Below, piece after piece: positions 24,884-35,177 of a stretch of DNA of 64,000 bases. The position numbers were made by a program, and so were the translations under genes. This DNA comes from Colwellia sp. Lineage in GTDB: Bacteria > Pseudomonadota > Gammaproteobacteria > Enterobacterales > Alteromonadaceae. Within the stretch, counting starts at the first letter, position 1. The number at the start of each line of letters is the position of its first letter. The DNA lies in the NCBI GenBank assembly GCA_013215385.1, contig JABSOY010000024.1, forward strand, positions 1-64,000. Reading direction: 5' to 3'. Below the pieces are notes generated by a model. It saw only the letters and a program-made list of their open reading frames with translations, did not search any database and was not told the DNA's origin.

Positions 24884-25558
24884 CTATAAAAAAGTAGCGA
24901 TTTCTTCAAGAGGTTTTTTCACTTGTGCATGATGAGGAACTGTTGCATCTTTACTTGGGTAACCTGCAATAAGTAACATATAAGCGCGATCATTTTCTGG
25001 GCGTCCGCACACTTTACTTAGAAACGACATAGGTTTTGGTGTATGAGTTAATGTCACTAAGCCTGATGTATGCAAGGCGTTAATGAGAAAACCTGTCGCA
25101 ATACCTACAGACTCATGTACGTAATAATTAGTGTTCTTATCGTCTGAACTTATCCCACCTTTCTTTTGACTAAAAATAGCAATTAGCCATGGCGCGTCTT
25201 CTAAATACGGTTTGTTAGCATCTGTGCCTAACGCCTTTAAAGCCCCAAGCCATTCTTCACCAGCACGGCCTTCATAAAAGCCACGTTCATGAAACTCAGC
25301 CTGTTCACGAATTTGCTTCTTAATATCACTACTGTGTACCGCAACAAAATGCCACGGCTGATGATTAGCTCCACTAGGAGCCGTTGCAGCCGCTTTTATA
25401 CAGTTTTCAATAATTTCTTTTGGTACAGGTCTATCACTAAAACTACGAATAGTATGACGTCGTTTAATATCCAGATAAAAATTTTCTGAACGTGAAAGCA
25501 TTTCTTCTACAGGATATTCAATATAGTCATTGAGTGGTGTTGCATCGTGTGCTTGCAT
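24884..25558 (-). CDS. Nitroreductase family flavoprotein
   Basis: This 224-residue FMN-dependent NAD(P)H oxidoreductase has the family signatures RRHTIRSFSDRPVP at about 34-47 (FMN-phosphate binding Arg residues), AAATAPSGANHQPWHF at about 72-87, and GIATGFLINALHTSGL before the C-terminal GYPSKDATVP. The substrate is unknown. A long palindrome containing AGATATTGCA lies 42-85 bp upstream of the ATG; the same half-site occurs in the MarR/AhpD intergenic region, suggesting control by that MarR regulator. Confidence 0.9.
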   Translation of the reverse strand: MQAHDATPLNDYIEYPVEEMLSRSENFYLDIKRRHTIRSFSDRPVPKEIIENCIKAAATAPSGANHQPWHFVAVHSSDIKKQIREQAEFHERGFYEGRAGEEWLGALKALGTDANKPYLEDAPWLIAIFSQKKGGISSDDKNTNYYVHESVGIATGFLINALHTSGLVTLTHTPKPMSFLSKVCGRPENDRAYMLLIAGYPSKDATVPHHAQVKKPLEEIATFL

Positions 25559-25599
25559 GATAGTTAAGCCTTATTCCATTATATAATGGTCAGAGGATA

Positions 25600-25643
25600 T
25601 AACATTACCGAGATATTGCAACTGCAACATATCGGTAATGTTA
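25600..25643. promoter_or_regulatory. Long palindrome, probable operator of the nitroreductase gene
   Basis: The left arm (25600-25620) and the right arm (25623-25643) are inverted copies at 19 of 21 positions around a 2-base centre. The outer arms read TAACATTACCGA. The inner part is AGATATTGCA, AC, TGCAACATATC, and its left half matches exactly the perfect palindrome at 34974. As a transcribed hairpin it could also act as a terminator or attenuator, but its lack of a U-tract and its position favour protein binding. Confidence 0.65.
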
Positions 25644-25856
25644 AAAATCATCAGGTTTTTCGTAATTATTATTTTACATTATCCACTATTAAATAAATTT
25701 TAAGTCTTCATCTATACGTTGCTGTAAGGGCAGCAAATATTTTCATATTGAGCTAACTCGTTAATTTTAAACAAACTAAAAAACTATTAAATTAGCTATA
25801 TAAAACGTTGAAAGTTGTATGATTATTTTAGTCTAAATTATTCGTTTTAGGGTTAA

Positions 25857-25934
25857 ATGAATCTTGTGGTTATTGATAATCTTTTGATAACTAAACTAGA
25901 GTTAAATTTGTCGATATCGAATAAAGAGAGGTAA
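25857..25934 (+). CDS. Possible 25-residue leader ORF upstream of the stress protein
   Basis: ATG at 25857 follows TTAGGGTTAA, a fair ribosome-binding site. The frame (MNLVVIDNLLITKLELNLSI..) ends in TAA six bases before the downstream ATG, and its last codons contain that gene's AGAGAGG site. This layout suits translational coupling. It is short enough to be chance. Confidence 0.3.
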   Translation: MNLVVIDNLLITKLELNLSISNKER

Positions 25935-25940
25935 CGATTC

Positions 25941-26813
25941 ATGAGTAGTTTTTCAAATATATTAACTTTAGCTGAATCGAGAACGAGTGATTTAATTGCA
26001 ATTAAGAAATCAATAATTCTAGCGAAAAAAAGTAACGGCCACGTTACTGTTTTATCAACGAGACAAAAACCTTCCTCCTATCATCGATGGCTTAATAAAA
26101 CGAAACATAATATCGGTGAGCATAGTGAACAAATTGAAAGATTAGTGAGTTTTGCTAAACAGCAAGGTGTTGCGATAGATTATGAAATAAGAGATGAGAA
26201 AGATCAGGTTAGCGCTCTTAAAAAACAACTTGAGCATGATCAATATGATTTGGTTATTGCAGAGCACCGAAAAGAAGAATCAAGGCTTTGGTCATTCGAT
26301 GGTGCAGAATATTCTCGGTTGTTAAATGCATCTAATACCTCAGTTTTATTTGTCGGAGAACATAAGTGGCGTAATAATGGCAATATATTGGCCGCGATAG
26401 AAACAGAAGAAAACAGCTTAAATCATCATACATTCAATGACGAAATTATTCTTAAGTCGAGTGATATTGCAAAATTATTAATGAGTAATATTCATCTGTT
26501 TAATTGTTATTTAGAAAACTGCAGTATTTCATTTAGAGAAAATATGCCAACGCTTGAATTTACTCAGCATTTAGATAATTTAACTTCCTTAGTTAAAGCT
26601 TATCATTTAGAGGATAAATACTTGCACGTAGAAGAGGGGTTAGCCGATGATGTTATCCCTATTCAAGCTGATAAGTTTGATGCGAATGTCGTTGTAATAG
26701 GCTGTGGAGAGCACAAAGGATGGCTAGCTAAAGTTAAAGGGCATACCATTGATTATGTTTTAGATAATCTAGATTGTGACTTATTAGCTTTAAAGCAATC
26801 TAACCTACATTAG
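25941..26813 (+). CDS. Universal stress protein, two Usp domains (UspE-like)
   Basis: This 290-residue protein has tandem Usp domains (about 1-140 and 150-288). The end, VVVIGCGEHKGWLAKVKGHT then YVLDNLDCDLLALK, matches the UspE pattern of a degenerate nucleotide-binding loop and terminal strand. AGAGAGG precedes the ATG. Family members bind ATP or lipids and aid stress survival and motility. The N-terminal domain is divergent, so the gene name is withheld. It converges on purL, with a terminator between. Confidence 0.85.
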   Translation: MSSFSNILTLAESRTSDLIAIKKSIILAKKSNGHVTVLSTRQKPSSYHRWLNKTKHNIGEHSEQIERLVSFAKQQGVAIDYEIRDEKDQVSALKKQLEHDQYDLVIAEHRKEESRLWSFDGAEYSRLLNASNTSVLFVGEHKWRNNGNILAAIETEENSLNHHTFNDEIILKSSDIAKLLMSNIHLFNCYLENCSISFRENMPTLEFTQHLDNLTSLVKAYHLEDKYLHVEEGLADDVIPIQADKFDANVVVIGCGEHKGWLAKVKGHTIDYVLDNLDCDLLALKQSNLH

Positions 26814-26840
26814 TTAAAATACATTAGCGATATAAAGGTA

Positions 26841-26881
26841 AAAAAAAAGCACCCATAATAATATGAGGTGCTTTATTTTTT
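26841..26881. terminator. Bidirectional terminator between usp and purL
   Basis: AAAGCACC (26846-26853) pairs with GGTGCTTT (26867-26874), with A-runs before and ATTTTTT after, so it works in both directions. Confidence 0.85.
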
Positions 26882-26899
26882 CTAGTGCATTAGCAGTGC

Positions 26900-29800
26900 T
26901 TAACCAATAAAGGCACGAGCATTACGGAACATGCGGACCCATGGTGAATCTTCTTGCCATTCGTCTGGGTGCCAAGAGTTAGCTACAGTTCTAAATACAC
27001 GTTCTGGATGAGGCATCATAATAGTAACGCGACCATCAGTAGTCGTTAGTGCTGTAATGCCGTCTGGAGAGCCATTCGGGTTAGCTGGGTATGTTTCAGT
27101 AACTTGTCCATAATTATCAACATAACGCATTGATACTGTGCCTGAATCATTGGCTGCGCCAATTGCATCTTCAGAGCTAAATTCTGCATGGCCTTCACCG
27201 TGAGAAACAGCGATAGGCATACGTGAACCTGCCATTCCCTTGAACAATACTGATGGGCTTTCTTGAATTTCAACTAATGAAAAACGGGCTTCAAAGCGTT
27301 CAGATTTATTTTGAACAAAGTGTGGCCAAGCATCAGAGCCAGGAATAATTTCTTTTAGGTTTGATAACATCTGACAACCGTTACAAACACCTAAAGTAAA
27401 CGTATCTTCACGTTCAAAGAAAGCTTTGAACATTATTTTTGCGTCTTTGTTGAATAAAATTGATTTTGCCCAACCTTCACCAGCACCTAATACGTCACCG
27501 TAAGAAAAACCACCACAAGCGACTAAACCATTAAAATCAGCTAAGTCAGCACGGCCAGATAAAATATCAGACATATGTACGTCAATGGCAACAAAACCAG
27601 CTCGGTCAAATGCCGCTGCCATTTCTACATGAGAATTAACACCTTGCTCACGTAAAATAGCAATCTTAGGGTTCGTTTGCTTTTGTGTGTCTTGCGCGAT
27701 TAACTTAGCGACAATATCTTCATTAATATCAAAAGTAAGTTCGGTATTTAAGCCCGGATCTTCAGTATCAAATTTCACGTCATGCTCTTGTTGAGCACAT
27801 TCAGGGTTATCACGCATTGACTGCATTTTATAGGTGGTTTGTGCCCATGTTGTACGATAGTAAGTACGAGAGTTTTCTAGTACAACTTTTCCATCGCGGC
27901 TAAAACGAAGGGTATCTTCGTTATTAATGCGACCGATATCAGTACAACAATCTAAAATACCATGCTCAGCTAAAACGGCGTGAATTGCATCAACATCGCT
28001 TTCTCGTATTTGAATTACCGCGCCAAGCTCTTCACTAAATAAAACATCGACGTCGTTACCTGATTGTGAGGTTAATTTAGTTAAATCAATATCAACACCG
28101 GTATGACCTGCAAAAGCCATTTCTACAACAGAGGTGAATAAACCGCCATCAGAAATATCGTGATAAGCAATAAGTTTTTCATCACGTACCAATGTTTGCA
28201 TGGCATTGAAGAAACCCTTTAAAGTTTCTGGGCTATCAACATCTGGCGTTTCGTTGCCAAGGTGTTTATAAACTTGTGCTAAACAAGAACCACCTAAACG
28301 ATTTTTACCTTTTGATAAGTCAATGGCAATAATGCGCGTTTCGCCTTGATCGGTTCTTAATTCAGGAGTTACCGTTTTACGGATATCTTCAACAACACCA
28401 AAAGCTGTGATGATTAATGACATTGGCGAGGTAACCGCTTTTTGTTCGCCATTATCTTCCCATTTCGTTTTCATCGACATTGAGTCTTTGCCAACAGGAA
28501 TAGTTAAGCCTAATGCCGGACAAAGTTCTTCACCAATGGCTTTAACTGCTTCATACAAACCAGCATCTTCACCAGGGTGACCCGCTGGAGACATCCAGTT
28601 AGCAGATAATTTGATACGGTTTAAATCACCAATATCTGTACCTGCAATGTTGGTTAATGACTCAGCTACGGCTAAACGAGCAGAAGCGCCAAAGTTTAAT
28701 AAAGCAACCGGTGTACGTTCACCTAAAGACATTGCTTCGCCGTGGTAAGAGTCAAGAGCAGAAGCGGTAACACCACAATCGGCGACAGGTACTTGCCAAG
28801 GACCCACCATTTGATCACGATTAACCATACCGGTTACCGAGCGATCGCCAATGGTAATTAAGAAGGTTTTTTCAGCAACAGTTGGTAATGATAAAATACG
28901 CTCTGCAGCGTCTTCTAAGGTGATATCAGTTACTGAGAACTCATCACCTTTCGCGGTCGCGGTTTTAACGTCTTTGTATATTTTTGGTGTCTTACCTAAT
29001 AAAACATCCAATGGTAAATCGATCGGCGTATCTAACTTCTCATTTCCTGCAAAGTGAGCATCAGTAACCGTTAAGTGCAGTTCTTCAGTTGCACGACCAA
29101 CCAAAGCATATGGCGCACGTTCACGGGCACAAATTTGTTCAAAAACCGCTAAGTTTTCATCTGATACGGCAATGACATAACGCTCTTGAGACTCGTTACA
29201 CCAAATCTCGTGTGGCGCCATGCTACGTTCGTCGTTAGGTACATTGCGAAGTTCAAAAACACCGCCGCGTCCGCCGTCAGAAACCAATTCAGGGAAAGCG
29301 TTTGATAAACCACCGGCACCGACATCATGAATAAAGGCGATAGGGTTTTCTTCACCTAATTGCCAACACTTATCAATAACTTCTTGGCAACGACGCTCCA
29401 TTTCTGGGTTTTCACGTTGCACAGAAGCAAAGTCTAAACTTTCAGCAGATTGACCTGATGCCATTGAAGAAGCGGCACCACCACCTAAACCAATGTTCAT
29501 TGCTGGGCCACCAAGGGCTATTAAATGAGCGCCAACAATAATTTCGCGTTTTTGCACGTGTTCATCACGAATGTTACCTAAACCACCAGCCAGCATAATC
29601 GGCTTATGGTAACCACGAACTTCTTTACCATTAAACGAGTTAACTTCTTCTTCGTAAGTACGGAAATAACCTAAAATAGCAGGACGACCAAATTCGTTGT
29701 TGAATGCCGCGCCACCTAAAGGGCCTTCCATCATAATATCTAATGCCGAAACGATACGACTTGGCTTGCCAAAGTCGGTTTCCCAAGGCTGTTCGAAATT

Positions 29801-30850
29801 AGGAATACGTAAGTTTGATACAGAAAAACCAACTAAACCCGCTTTTGGCTTAGAACCAATACCCGTTGCGCCTTCGTCGCGAATTTCGCCACCTGAACCT
29901 GTCGCAGCACCAGGGTAAGGAGAAATTGCTGTAGGGTGATTGTGTGTTTCAACCTTCATTAAAATTTGAATGTCTTCATGGTGGTAACCATAAACATTGG
30001 TTTGCGGGTTCGGGAAGAAACGACCGCCTTTATTACCGACCATAACCGCTGCGTTATCTTTATAAGCACTTAATACGTAGTCAGGATTAATTTCATGGGT
30101 ATTACGGATCATTTTAAATAATGACTTTGGCTGTTTTACACCATCGATAGTCCAGTCAGCATTAAATATTTTATGACGACAATGCTCTGAGTTTGCTTGT
30201 GCGAACATGTAAAGTTCGATGTCGTGAGGATTACGACCTAATTTTGTGAAGTTTTCGAATAAATAATTAACTTCGTCTTCAGCTAATGCTAAACCGAGTT
30301 CAATATTCGCTTGTACTAACGCATTCTTACCGCCATTTTCGATATCAATGACGGTTAATTTACCTGGTTCAGCTGTAGCAAATAGAGATGTTGCTTGTGC
30401 CATTTCAGTAAATACCGCTTCCATCATGCGATCTGAAATTAGGTTATTAAGTTGAACTTGTTGTTCAGCACTTAATTCGCTATCAGCTTTTGATAAGGTG
30501 ATGTAATAAGCAATACCACGTTCTAAACGAGATACTTTAGCTAGACCACAGTTATGCGCAATATCTGTTGATTTTGAAGACCAAGGAGAAATAGTACCCG
30601 GACGTGGGGTTACCAATATCAATTGACCAACAGGTTCGTGTTCTTCGATGGTTGGACCATACTTAAGAAGTTGTTGTAAAACTTGAAACTCTTCATTATT
30701 AAGATCTGATGAGATATGTGCAAAATGTGTGAATTCAGCATAAATATCTGTCACAGGAAGTTGTAATTCAGCACATTGAGCTAATAATTTTTTAACTCGA
30801 AAGTCTGAAAGTGCCGGAGCGCCGCGAAGGGTTTTCATCAACATCGTCAT
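26900..30850 (-). CDS. purL: Phosphoribosylformylglycinamidine synthase
   Basis: Large single-chain PurL of about 1316 residues: makes FGAM from FGAR, glutamine and ATP in purine synthesis. It has an N-terminal domain ([16 protein letters not shown]), duplicated AIRS-type synthetase domains ([41 protein letters not shown]), and a C-terminal glutaminase with the nucleophile in [10 protein letters not shown] and PHPERVFR near the end. The frame can begin at GTG 30862, but ATG 30850 follows GGTGA by 8 bases and is preferred; ATG 30838 would match E. coli PurL most closely. The divergent neighbour is mltF, a common arrangement in gammaproteobacteria. Confidence 0.97.
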   Translation of the reverse strand: MTMLMKTLRGAPALSDFRVKKLLAQCAELQLPVTDIYAEFTHFAHISSDLNNEEFQVLQQLLKYGPTIEEHEPVGQLILVTPRPGTISPWSSKSTDIAHNCGLAKVSRLERGIAYYITLSKADSELSAEQQVQLNNLISDRMMEAVFTEMAQATSLFATAEPGKLTVIDIENGGKNALVQANIELGLALAEDEVNYLFENFTKLGRNPHDIELYMFAQANSEHCRHKIFNADWTIDGVKQPKSLFKMIRNTHEINPDYVLSAYKDNAAVMVGNKGGRFFPNPQTNVYGYHHEDIQILMKVETHNHPTAISPYPGAATGSGGEIRDEGATGIGSKPKAGLVGFSVSNLRIPNFEQPWETDFGKPSRIVSALDIMMEGPLGGAAFNNEFGRPAILGYFRTYEEEVNSFNGKEVRGYHKPIMLAGGLGNIRDEHVQKREIIVGAHLIALGGPAMNIGLGGGAASSMASGQSAESLDFASVQRENPEMERRCQEVIDKCWQLGEENPIAFIHDVGAGGLSNAFPELVSDGGRGGVFELRNVPNDERSMAPHEIWCNESQERYVIAVSDENLAVFEQICARERAPYALVGRATEELHLTVTDAHFAGNEKLDTPIDLPLDVLLGKTPKIYKDVKTATAKGDEFSVTDITLEDAAERILSLPTVAEKTFLITIGDRSVTGMVNRDQMVGPWQVPVADCGVTASALDSYHGEAMSLGERTPVALLNFGASARLAVAESLTNIAGTDIGDLNRIKLSANWMSPAGHPGEDAGLYEAVKAIGEELCPALGLTIPVGKDSMSMKTKWEDNGEQKAVTSPMSLIITAFGVVEDIRKTVTPELRTDQGETRIIAIDLSKGKNRLGGSCLAQVYKHLGNETPDVDSPETLKGFFNAMQTLVRDEKLIAYHDISDGGLFTSVVEMAFAGHTGVDIDLTKLTSQSGNDVDVLFSEELGAVIQIRESDVDAIHAVLAEHGILDCCTDIGRINNEDTLRFSRDGKVVLENSRTYYRTTWAQTTYKMQSMRDNPECAQQEHDVKFDTEDPGLNTELTFDINEDIVAKLIAQDTQKQTNPKIAILREQGVNSHVEMAAAFDRAGFVAIDVHMSDILSGRADLADFNGLVACGGFSYGDVLGAGEGWAKSILFNKDAKIMFKAFFEREDTFTLGVCNGCQMLSNLKEIIPGSDAWPHFVQNKSERFEARFSLVEIQESPSVLFKGMAGSRMPIAVSHGEGHAEFSSEDAIGAANDSGTVSMRYVDNYGQVTETYPANPNGSPDGITALTTTDGRVTIMMPHPERVFRTVANSWHPDEWQEDSPWVRMFRNARAFIG

Positions 30851-31040
30851 AAACGTATTCACCAGTTTAGTTTTATTTTAACCACTTTTTGCAGTTAGAA
30901 TAATGTAAGAAAAATCGCGCATATTATAGTTTATATATAACGTTTTGATAAGCACTAAAGGTCGCTCAAATTCACTTTAATGATAAATCAAAGAAAAAAG
31001 TCCTTTGATAAATAATGAAATCACGCCACAATGATGGACT

Positions 31041-32471
31041 ATGATGAAAAAACATTTAAAAATATCTAAAAAAATCAGCAAGTTTGTCAGCTTATTACTG
31101 ATGAGTACTTTGTTATTGTTGGGCTGCCAACCAGCAGAAAAAAAGGCGAGCTTGCAACGAGTTATTGACCGAGGTTATGTAACTGTAGGAACTATCTTTG
31201 GCCTGACAAGTTATTACCTCGAAGCTGAAGGGCCAACAGGTTACGAATATGAGCTGGCAAAAAAGTATGCCGATTCTCTTGGCGTTGAATTAAGGGTTAT
31301 ACCAAGTTACAGCCTTGCTGAACTTTTTGAAAAACTAGATAGCGGACAAGTTGATCTTTTGGCTGCGGGTTTAGCGGTAACCGAAAAAAGACGTCAGCAA
31401 TATAATTTCTCACCAAGCTACAATCAAATCAGCCAAAAATTAGTCTTTAAGCAAGGCGCTATTCGACCACGTGAATTGAAAGATTTAACCGGTGAACTCT
31501 TAATCATGGCTCACTCTAGCCATGAAGAAAATCTTATTCAATTGAAAGAAAACCATAGTGGGCTGGTATGGCAAACTAGTAATGAATTCGATAGTGAAGA
31601 ATTACTATTAAAAGTTTTATCAGAAGAAATAGATTATACCGTTATCGACAGTAATACCCTTGCCGTGAATCGTCGCTATTATCCTGAAATCAGCATTGGC
31701 TTTACCATTAAGAAGCCACAATCACTTGCTTGGGCGGTAACAAAAAATAATGATCAGTCCATTTATGCCAGCCTGGTTGAGTTTTTTGGTAAGGTCCATC
31801 ACGACGGTACATTACTAGCACTTGATGATAGGTATTACGGACATGTTGAAGAATTCAATTATGTTGATACCCGCATGTTTATTAAAGCAGTAGAGAAAAA
31901 GCTCCCGAAATTTCAACCGTTATTTGAAAAGTATAGTCAAGAATTAGATTGGCGACTATTAGCAGCAATAAGTTATCAAGAGTCTCATTGGGACCCACAT
32001 GCTCGCTCTTATACCGGTGTGCGAGGCATGATGATGCTAACACTTCCTACGGCGAAACAAATGGGTATTAAGAGCCGTTTAGATGCTGAGCAAAGCATTC
32101 GTGGTGGCGCAAAATATTTTAAACAAATGATCGACAGAATGCCTGATCGTGTGCAATATCCTGACAGATTATGGTTTGCTTTAGCGTCATACAACGTCGG
32201 TTTAGGTCATTTGAATGACGCAAGAAAAATCACCCAAAAGCAAGGTGGAGACCCCGACCGGTGGGTTGAAGTTAAGGACCGTTTACCTTTACTGAAACAG
32301 AAAAAATATTATAAACCCACTAAATATGGCTATGCCCGTGGTGATGAAGCGGTAAACTATGTTGAAAACATTAGACGTTATTACGATACGTTAACGTGGA
32401 TGGATGACAAGGTTAAAGAACAAGAGTTACTGAAACCTATTGAAGATAAAACAGTAACAATTACAGAATAA
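31041..32471 (+). CDS. mltF: Membrane-bound lytic murein transglycosylase F
   Basis: This 476-residue outer-membrane lipoprotein-type enzyme cleaves the glycan strand to anhydro-MurNAc. The N-terminus has a signal with a lipobox-like LLLGC (about residue 29). Then comes a solute-binding-protein-like regulatory domain (about 40-270; [20 protein letters not shown]). The SLT domain (about 290-450) has the catalytic Glu in [10 protein letters not shown], plus [11 protein letters not shown] and [10 protein letters not shown]. It is divergent from purL. Confidence 0.96.
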   Translation: MMKKHLKISKKISKFVSLLLMSTLLLLGCQPAEKKASLQRVIDRGYVTVGTIFGLTSYYLEAEGPTGYEYELAKKYADSLGVELRVIPSYSLAELFEKLDSGQVDLLAAGLAVTEKRRQQYNFSPSYNQISQKLVFKQGAIRPRELKDLTGELLIMAHSSHEENLIQLKENHSGLVWQTSNEFDSEELLLKVLSEEIDYTVIDSNTLAVNRRYYPEISIGFTIKKPQSLAWAVTKNNDQSIYASLVEFFGKVHHDGTLLALDDRYYGHVEEFNYVDTRMFIKAVEKKLPKFQPLFEKYSQELDWRLLAAISYQESHWDPHARSYTGVRGMMMLTLPTAKQMGIKSRLDAEQSIRGGAKYFKQMIDRMPDRVQYPDRLWFALASYNVGLGHLNDARKITQKQGGDPDRWVEVKDRLPLLKQKKYYKPTKYGYARGDEAVNYVENIRRYYDTLTWMDDKVKEQELLKPIEDKTVTITE

Positions 32472-32654
32472 GTTTTCATATTGCTCAATAAATTAAGCAT
32501 GCTAGCTCTTTAGGCAGTATTTTTATTTTATTGAGCCATTAGGTTTATTTATATAAATTTATCTTTTGTCATAAAACAGTCATGTTGTTAAATGATACTC
32601 AAATAATAGTAATGAGCATATTAACAACAACTAAGTTTAAACAAGTGAGAAATA

Positions 32655-32774
32655 ATGATGAATCAGAGAATTAAACGACAAGTGCAAAGCACACAAAGAA
32701 AAAGACAGTTACAACATCAAAAAAATAAAATAAATTCGCGACGATTAGCAAGATTTTTAACTGAAAATCAATAG
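32655..32774 (+). CDS. Small highly basic protein, 39 residues
   Basis: ATG at 32655 follows GTGAGAAATA, a fair ribosome-binding site. The product (MMNQRIKRQVQSTQRKRQLQ...ARFLTENQ) has about a dozen Arg and Lys residues, many Gln, and no Cys. It ends inside the stem of a hairpin terminator, as a real short gene would. It could bind RNA or ribosomes; no family is recognised. It occupies most of the 341-bp gap between mltF and the permease gene. Confidence 0.55.
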   Translation: MMNQRIKRQVQSTQRKRQLQHQKNKINSRRLARFLTENQ

Positions 32775-32809
32775 ATTGACCTTACATCAATCTATTGTTC
32801 GTGTTTTTT
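32770..32809 (+). terminator. Terminator after the small basic protein
   Basis: AATAGATTGA (32770-32779) pairs perfectly with TCAATCTATT (32787-32796) over a 7-base loop, followed by GTTCGTG and six T residues. The stem includes the stop codon of the small gene. Confidence 0.7.
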
Positions 32810-32812
32810 ACA

Positions 32813-34021
32813 TTAACCAATGGCTGGAACAAACCCTGTCATCTGCATAATTTGTGCACCAATAATACCGACACCAAGAATAGCGGCAATCGCTAAAGCA
32901 GGAACTCCACCTTTTACACGGTAATCATCTAATAAGTGTTCACGTTGCTTACGTTGAACCCAAACCATAGTCACAGGTAAAAATATCGCTAGAACAACTA
33001 GTGCAATAGCAGCATAGCCTAATGCTGCAATAAAGCCTTGCGGATAAAATAAAGCAAAACCTAAAGGAGGGAAAAAAGTAATAATAGCAGTGATCATTCG
33101 ATCACGACCAGAATCACTTCGCTTGAGTACGTCACTAAAGAAATCAAATAAGCCTAAACTAACCCCTAAAAAAGAAGTCGCTAAAGCTAAATCAGCAAAA
33201 ATAGTTACCGCACTGCTGATGGTTGGGTTTGCCAATAAAGTACTTAAACTATTGATAAATCCTCCAAGACCGTCACTCTCAAGTAAATGACTCTGGCTCA
33301 TTACGCCTTGGCTAATCACTTGCCAAAATAGATAAATTCCTAACGGCAAAGTGGCACCAAAAATCATAACTTTACGCAACGACTTAATTTCCATGCCCAT
33401 GTATTTAACTATAGAGGGAATAGAGCCATGGAAGCCAAATGAAGTGAATATTACCGGTATGGCTGAAATGATTAACCCTTGCTCTAACGGCATTTCAAGT
33501 AAATGTTTACCTTGAACATAAGGAGTTAACATGTAGAACATAATAGTAAGCACAATTATTTTAATGGTAAAAAGCACGCGATTTACTTTATCAACCGTGC
33601 CAGCACCTAAGGTAATAATCGAGCCAAAAATTACTGCAAAAATAATCGAACCCACCTGTGGAGCGATATCAATTTGACTCCATTGCATAACGTTAACTTG
33701 CAGTTGCGATCCGCCGCCGGCAATGTAAGCCGCGCATAACGCATAAAAAAGAAAAATCATCGAGAAATTTGCTAACCATTGGCCTTTTTTTCCCAATAAT
33801 GTTTTTGCTAGGGTATTTAGTGTCGCCGTTTGTTTGGCATGCTGGTGAAGCTCTAACATGAGTAATGCTGTGTAGGTCATTAATAACCAAGCACCTAGCA
33901 GAATTACCACCGCGGTTGAAAACCCTAATCCGGCTGAAACAATGGGCAAAGCTAACATACCTGCGCCAATTGTTGTTCCCGCTATAATTAGCATGCTGCC
34001 AAGTGTTTTATTTATGTTCAC
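32813..34021 (-). CDS. Aromatic amino acid permease (HAAAP family, TyrP/Mtr-like)
   Basis: This proton-coupled inner-membrane importer of tyrosine or tryptophan has about 402 residues and about 11 membrane helices. The signature GSMLIIAGTTIGAGMLALPI is at the N-terminus, and GFHGSIPSIVKYMG lies mid-protein. The frame is open to 34105, but the extra 28 residues are unlike the family. GTG at 34021 (VNINKTLGS) follows AAAGGCG by 6-7 bases and matches where TyrP proteins begin. It is a single-gene unit. Substrate choice between Tyr and Trp is not resolved. Confidence 0.9.
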   Translation of the reverse strand: MNINKTLGSMLIIAGTTIGAGMLALPIVSAGLGFSTAVVILLGAWLLMTYTALLMLELHQHAKQTATLNTLAKTLLGKKGQWLANFSMIFLFYALCAAYIAGGGSQLQVNVMQWSQIDIAPQVGSIIFAVIFGSIITLGAGTVDKVNRVLFTIKIIVLTIMFYMLTPYVQGKHLLEMPLEQGLIISAIPVIFTSFGFHGSIPSIVKYMGMEIKSLRKVMIFGATLPLGIYLFWQVISQGVMSQSHLLESDGLGGFINSLSTLLANPTISSAVTIFADLALATSFLGVSLGLFDFFSDVLKRSDSGRDRMITAIITFFPPLGFALFYPQGFIAALGYAAIALVVLAIFLPVTMVWVQRKQREHLLDDYRVKGGVPALAIAAILGVGIIGAQIMQMTGFVPAIG

Positions 34022-34251
34022 AAAGTGCGCCTTTATTGTTAGATGTGTTTGTAGCTGTATTGTTAATAACCCAAAAATGGTCTGATAAAATAAAAGTATC
34101 GGCATGTAATTGGAATAGCAGCTAGGCAGAGATTATTTGTTAGCTTGTAAGTTTATATTTACGCGAGAAAAGTGCTGTTGTTATTTTTTTAATAACATAT
34201 TTTTACTAAATTTTTATTATTACTTGTTTTTAAAGACTTTTTGTCTATTTT

Positions 34252-34285
34252 AAAAGCTTACTAGGGAAATAGCTTAGTAAGCTTT
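34252..34285 (-). terminator. Terminator of the AhpD-like gene
   Basis: AAAGCTTACTA (34253-34263) pairs perfectly with TAGTAAGCTTT (34275-34285). Read on the reverse strand it lies 36 bases after the stop and is followed by TTAAAATAG. Confidence 0.6.
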
Positions 34286-34320
34286 ATTGCACACTTAATA
34301 CTTTATAGGAAGTTTTAAGG

Positions 34321-34911
34321 CTAAATATGCTTGCCACGGATCCATGTTGAACCGGTTAATAATCGCTCACCTGCATCAACCGCGCCTGTTTCCATTGTCG
34401 TGCCCATTGAATCATTCCAACGATTCAAAAAGCCGAACAAAGAAATAACGCCTAAAATTTCTACTATCTCGCCATCATTCCAATATTTATGGAGTTCTGC
34501 CGAAATATTATCGTCTACGGCATTTGGCACACTTGACGCGGCCAGGGCAAATTCAAAGGCCGCTTTTTCACCAGCACTGTAGATGTCGCTGTCACGAAAT
34601 GACCAAATGTTTTCTAAACGTTCATCACTGCCACCATAACGCTCGGCGGCTAAAATAGTATGTGCTTCACAATAACGACAACCTGTGTTTGCACTGGTAA
34701 TGTAACCAATCAACCTTTTTTGTTCAGCGGTTACCTTGCCTTCATTCGCCATAACGGCCATGTTCAAAGCAATAAAAGCTTTAGCAATTCCAGGGCGAAG
34801 TTGCATCGTTAAAACACTGTTAGGGCAAAAACCGAGTGTTTCATTAAAAAATCGAGCAAGCTCGGCAACTTCTTCATTTTCATCAATAGGAAGTGGGGCA
34901 ACTAGCGCCAT
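34321..34911 (-). CDS. AhpD/carboxymuconolactone decarboxylase-like peroxidase-related protein
   Basis: This 196-residue helical protein has the AhpD motif CRYCEAH (Cys-x-x-Cys then His, about residues 78-84), the redox centre of alkylhydroperoxidase-like enzymes. The C-terminal WNDSMGTTMETGA fits the peroxidase-related subfamily. Likely a thiol-dependent peroxide-scavenging enzyme. CTGGAG precedes the ATG. The promoter probably overlaps a perfect palindrome (34974-34995): on the reverse strand TTGCAT and TATATT are 18 bases apart. The divergent MarR gene is the obvious regulator. Confidence 0.88.
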   Translation of the reverse strand: MALVAPLPIDENEEVAELARFFNETLGFCPNSVLTMQLRPGIAKAFIALNMAVMANEGKVTAEQKRLIGYITSANTGCRYCEAHTILAAERYGGSDERLENIWSFRDSDIYSAGEKAAFEFALAASSVPNAVDDNISAELHKYWNDGEIVEILGVISLFGFLNRWNDSMGTTMETGAVDAGERLLTGSTWIRGKHI

Positions 34912-34973
34912 AGTTTTCTCCAGTTTTGTTATGTTGATAATTAATAGCTAATTTAAAGGTAATATAAAATGGA

Positions 34974-34995
34974 AGATATTGCAAATGCAATATCT
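34974..34995. promoter_or_regulatory. Perfect palindromic operator between AhpD-like and MarR genes
   Basis: AGATATTGCA, spacer AA, then its exact reverse complement. It overlaps candidate -35 elements on both strands (reverse TTGCAT; forward TTGCAA with a TTTATA box 17 bases on). Size and symmetry suit a MarR dimer. The half-site recurs exactly upstream of the nitroreductase gene. Confidence 0.7.
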
Positions 34996-35177
34996 GATAA
35001 TTTTATATATTTACATTCAAACGTTGAGTCGTGTTATTTATTTTTGATTAATGATAAAGTGACGAAATCAACGAGAACCTCAGGTATATCATTATTAACT
35101 CTGCCAGAAATAAAGCATTTACGCTGACTCAAGAAATTACCGAACCACTCGACTTAACCACACATTTACCATTTCGC

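Noticed and set aside
25875-25905. FNR-type box upstream of the UspE-like gene
   Set aside because: TTGAT occurs twice as a direct repeat (TTGATAATC, TTTTGATAAC), not as the required TTGAT-N4-ATCAA palindrome.
32480-32575. Terminator after mltF
   Set aside because: GCTCAATAAA and TTTATTGAGC pair perfectly but are separated by about 40 bases with no T-run after them; too weak to call.
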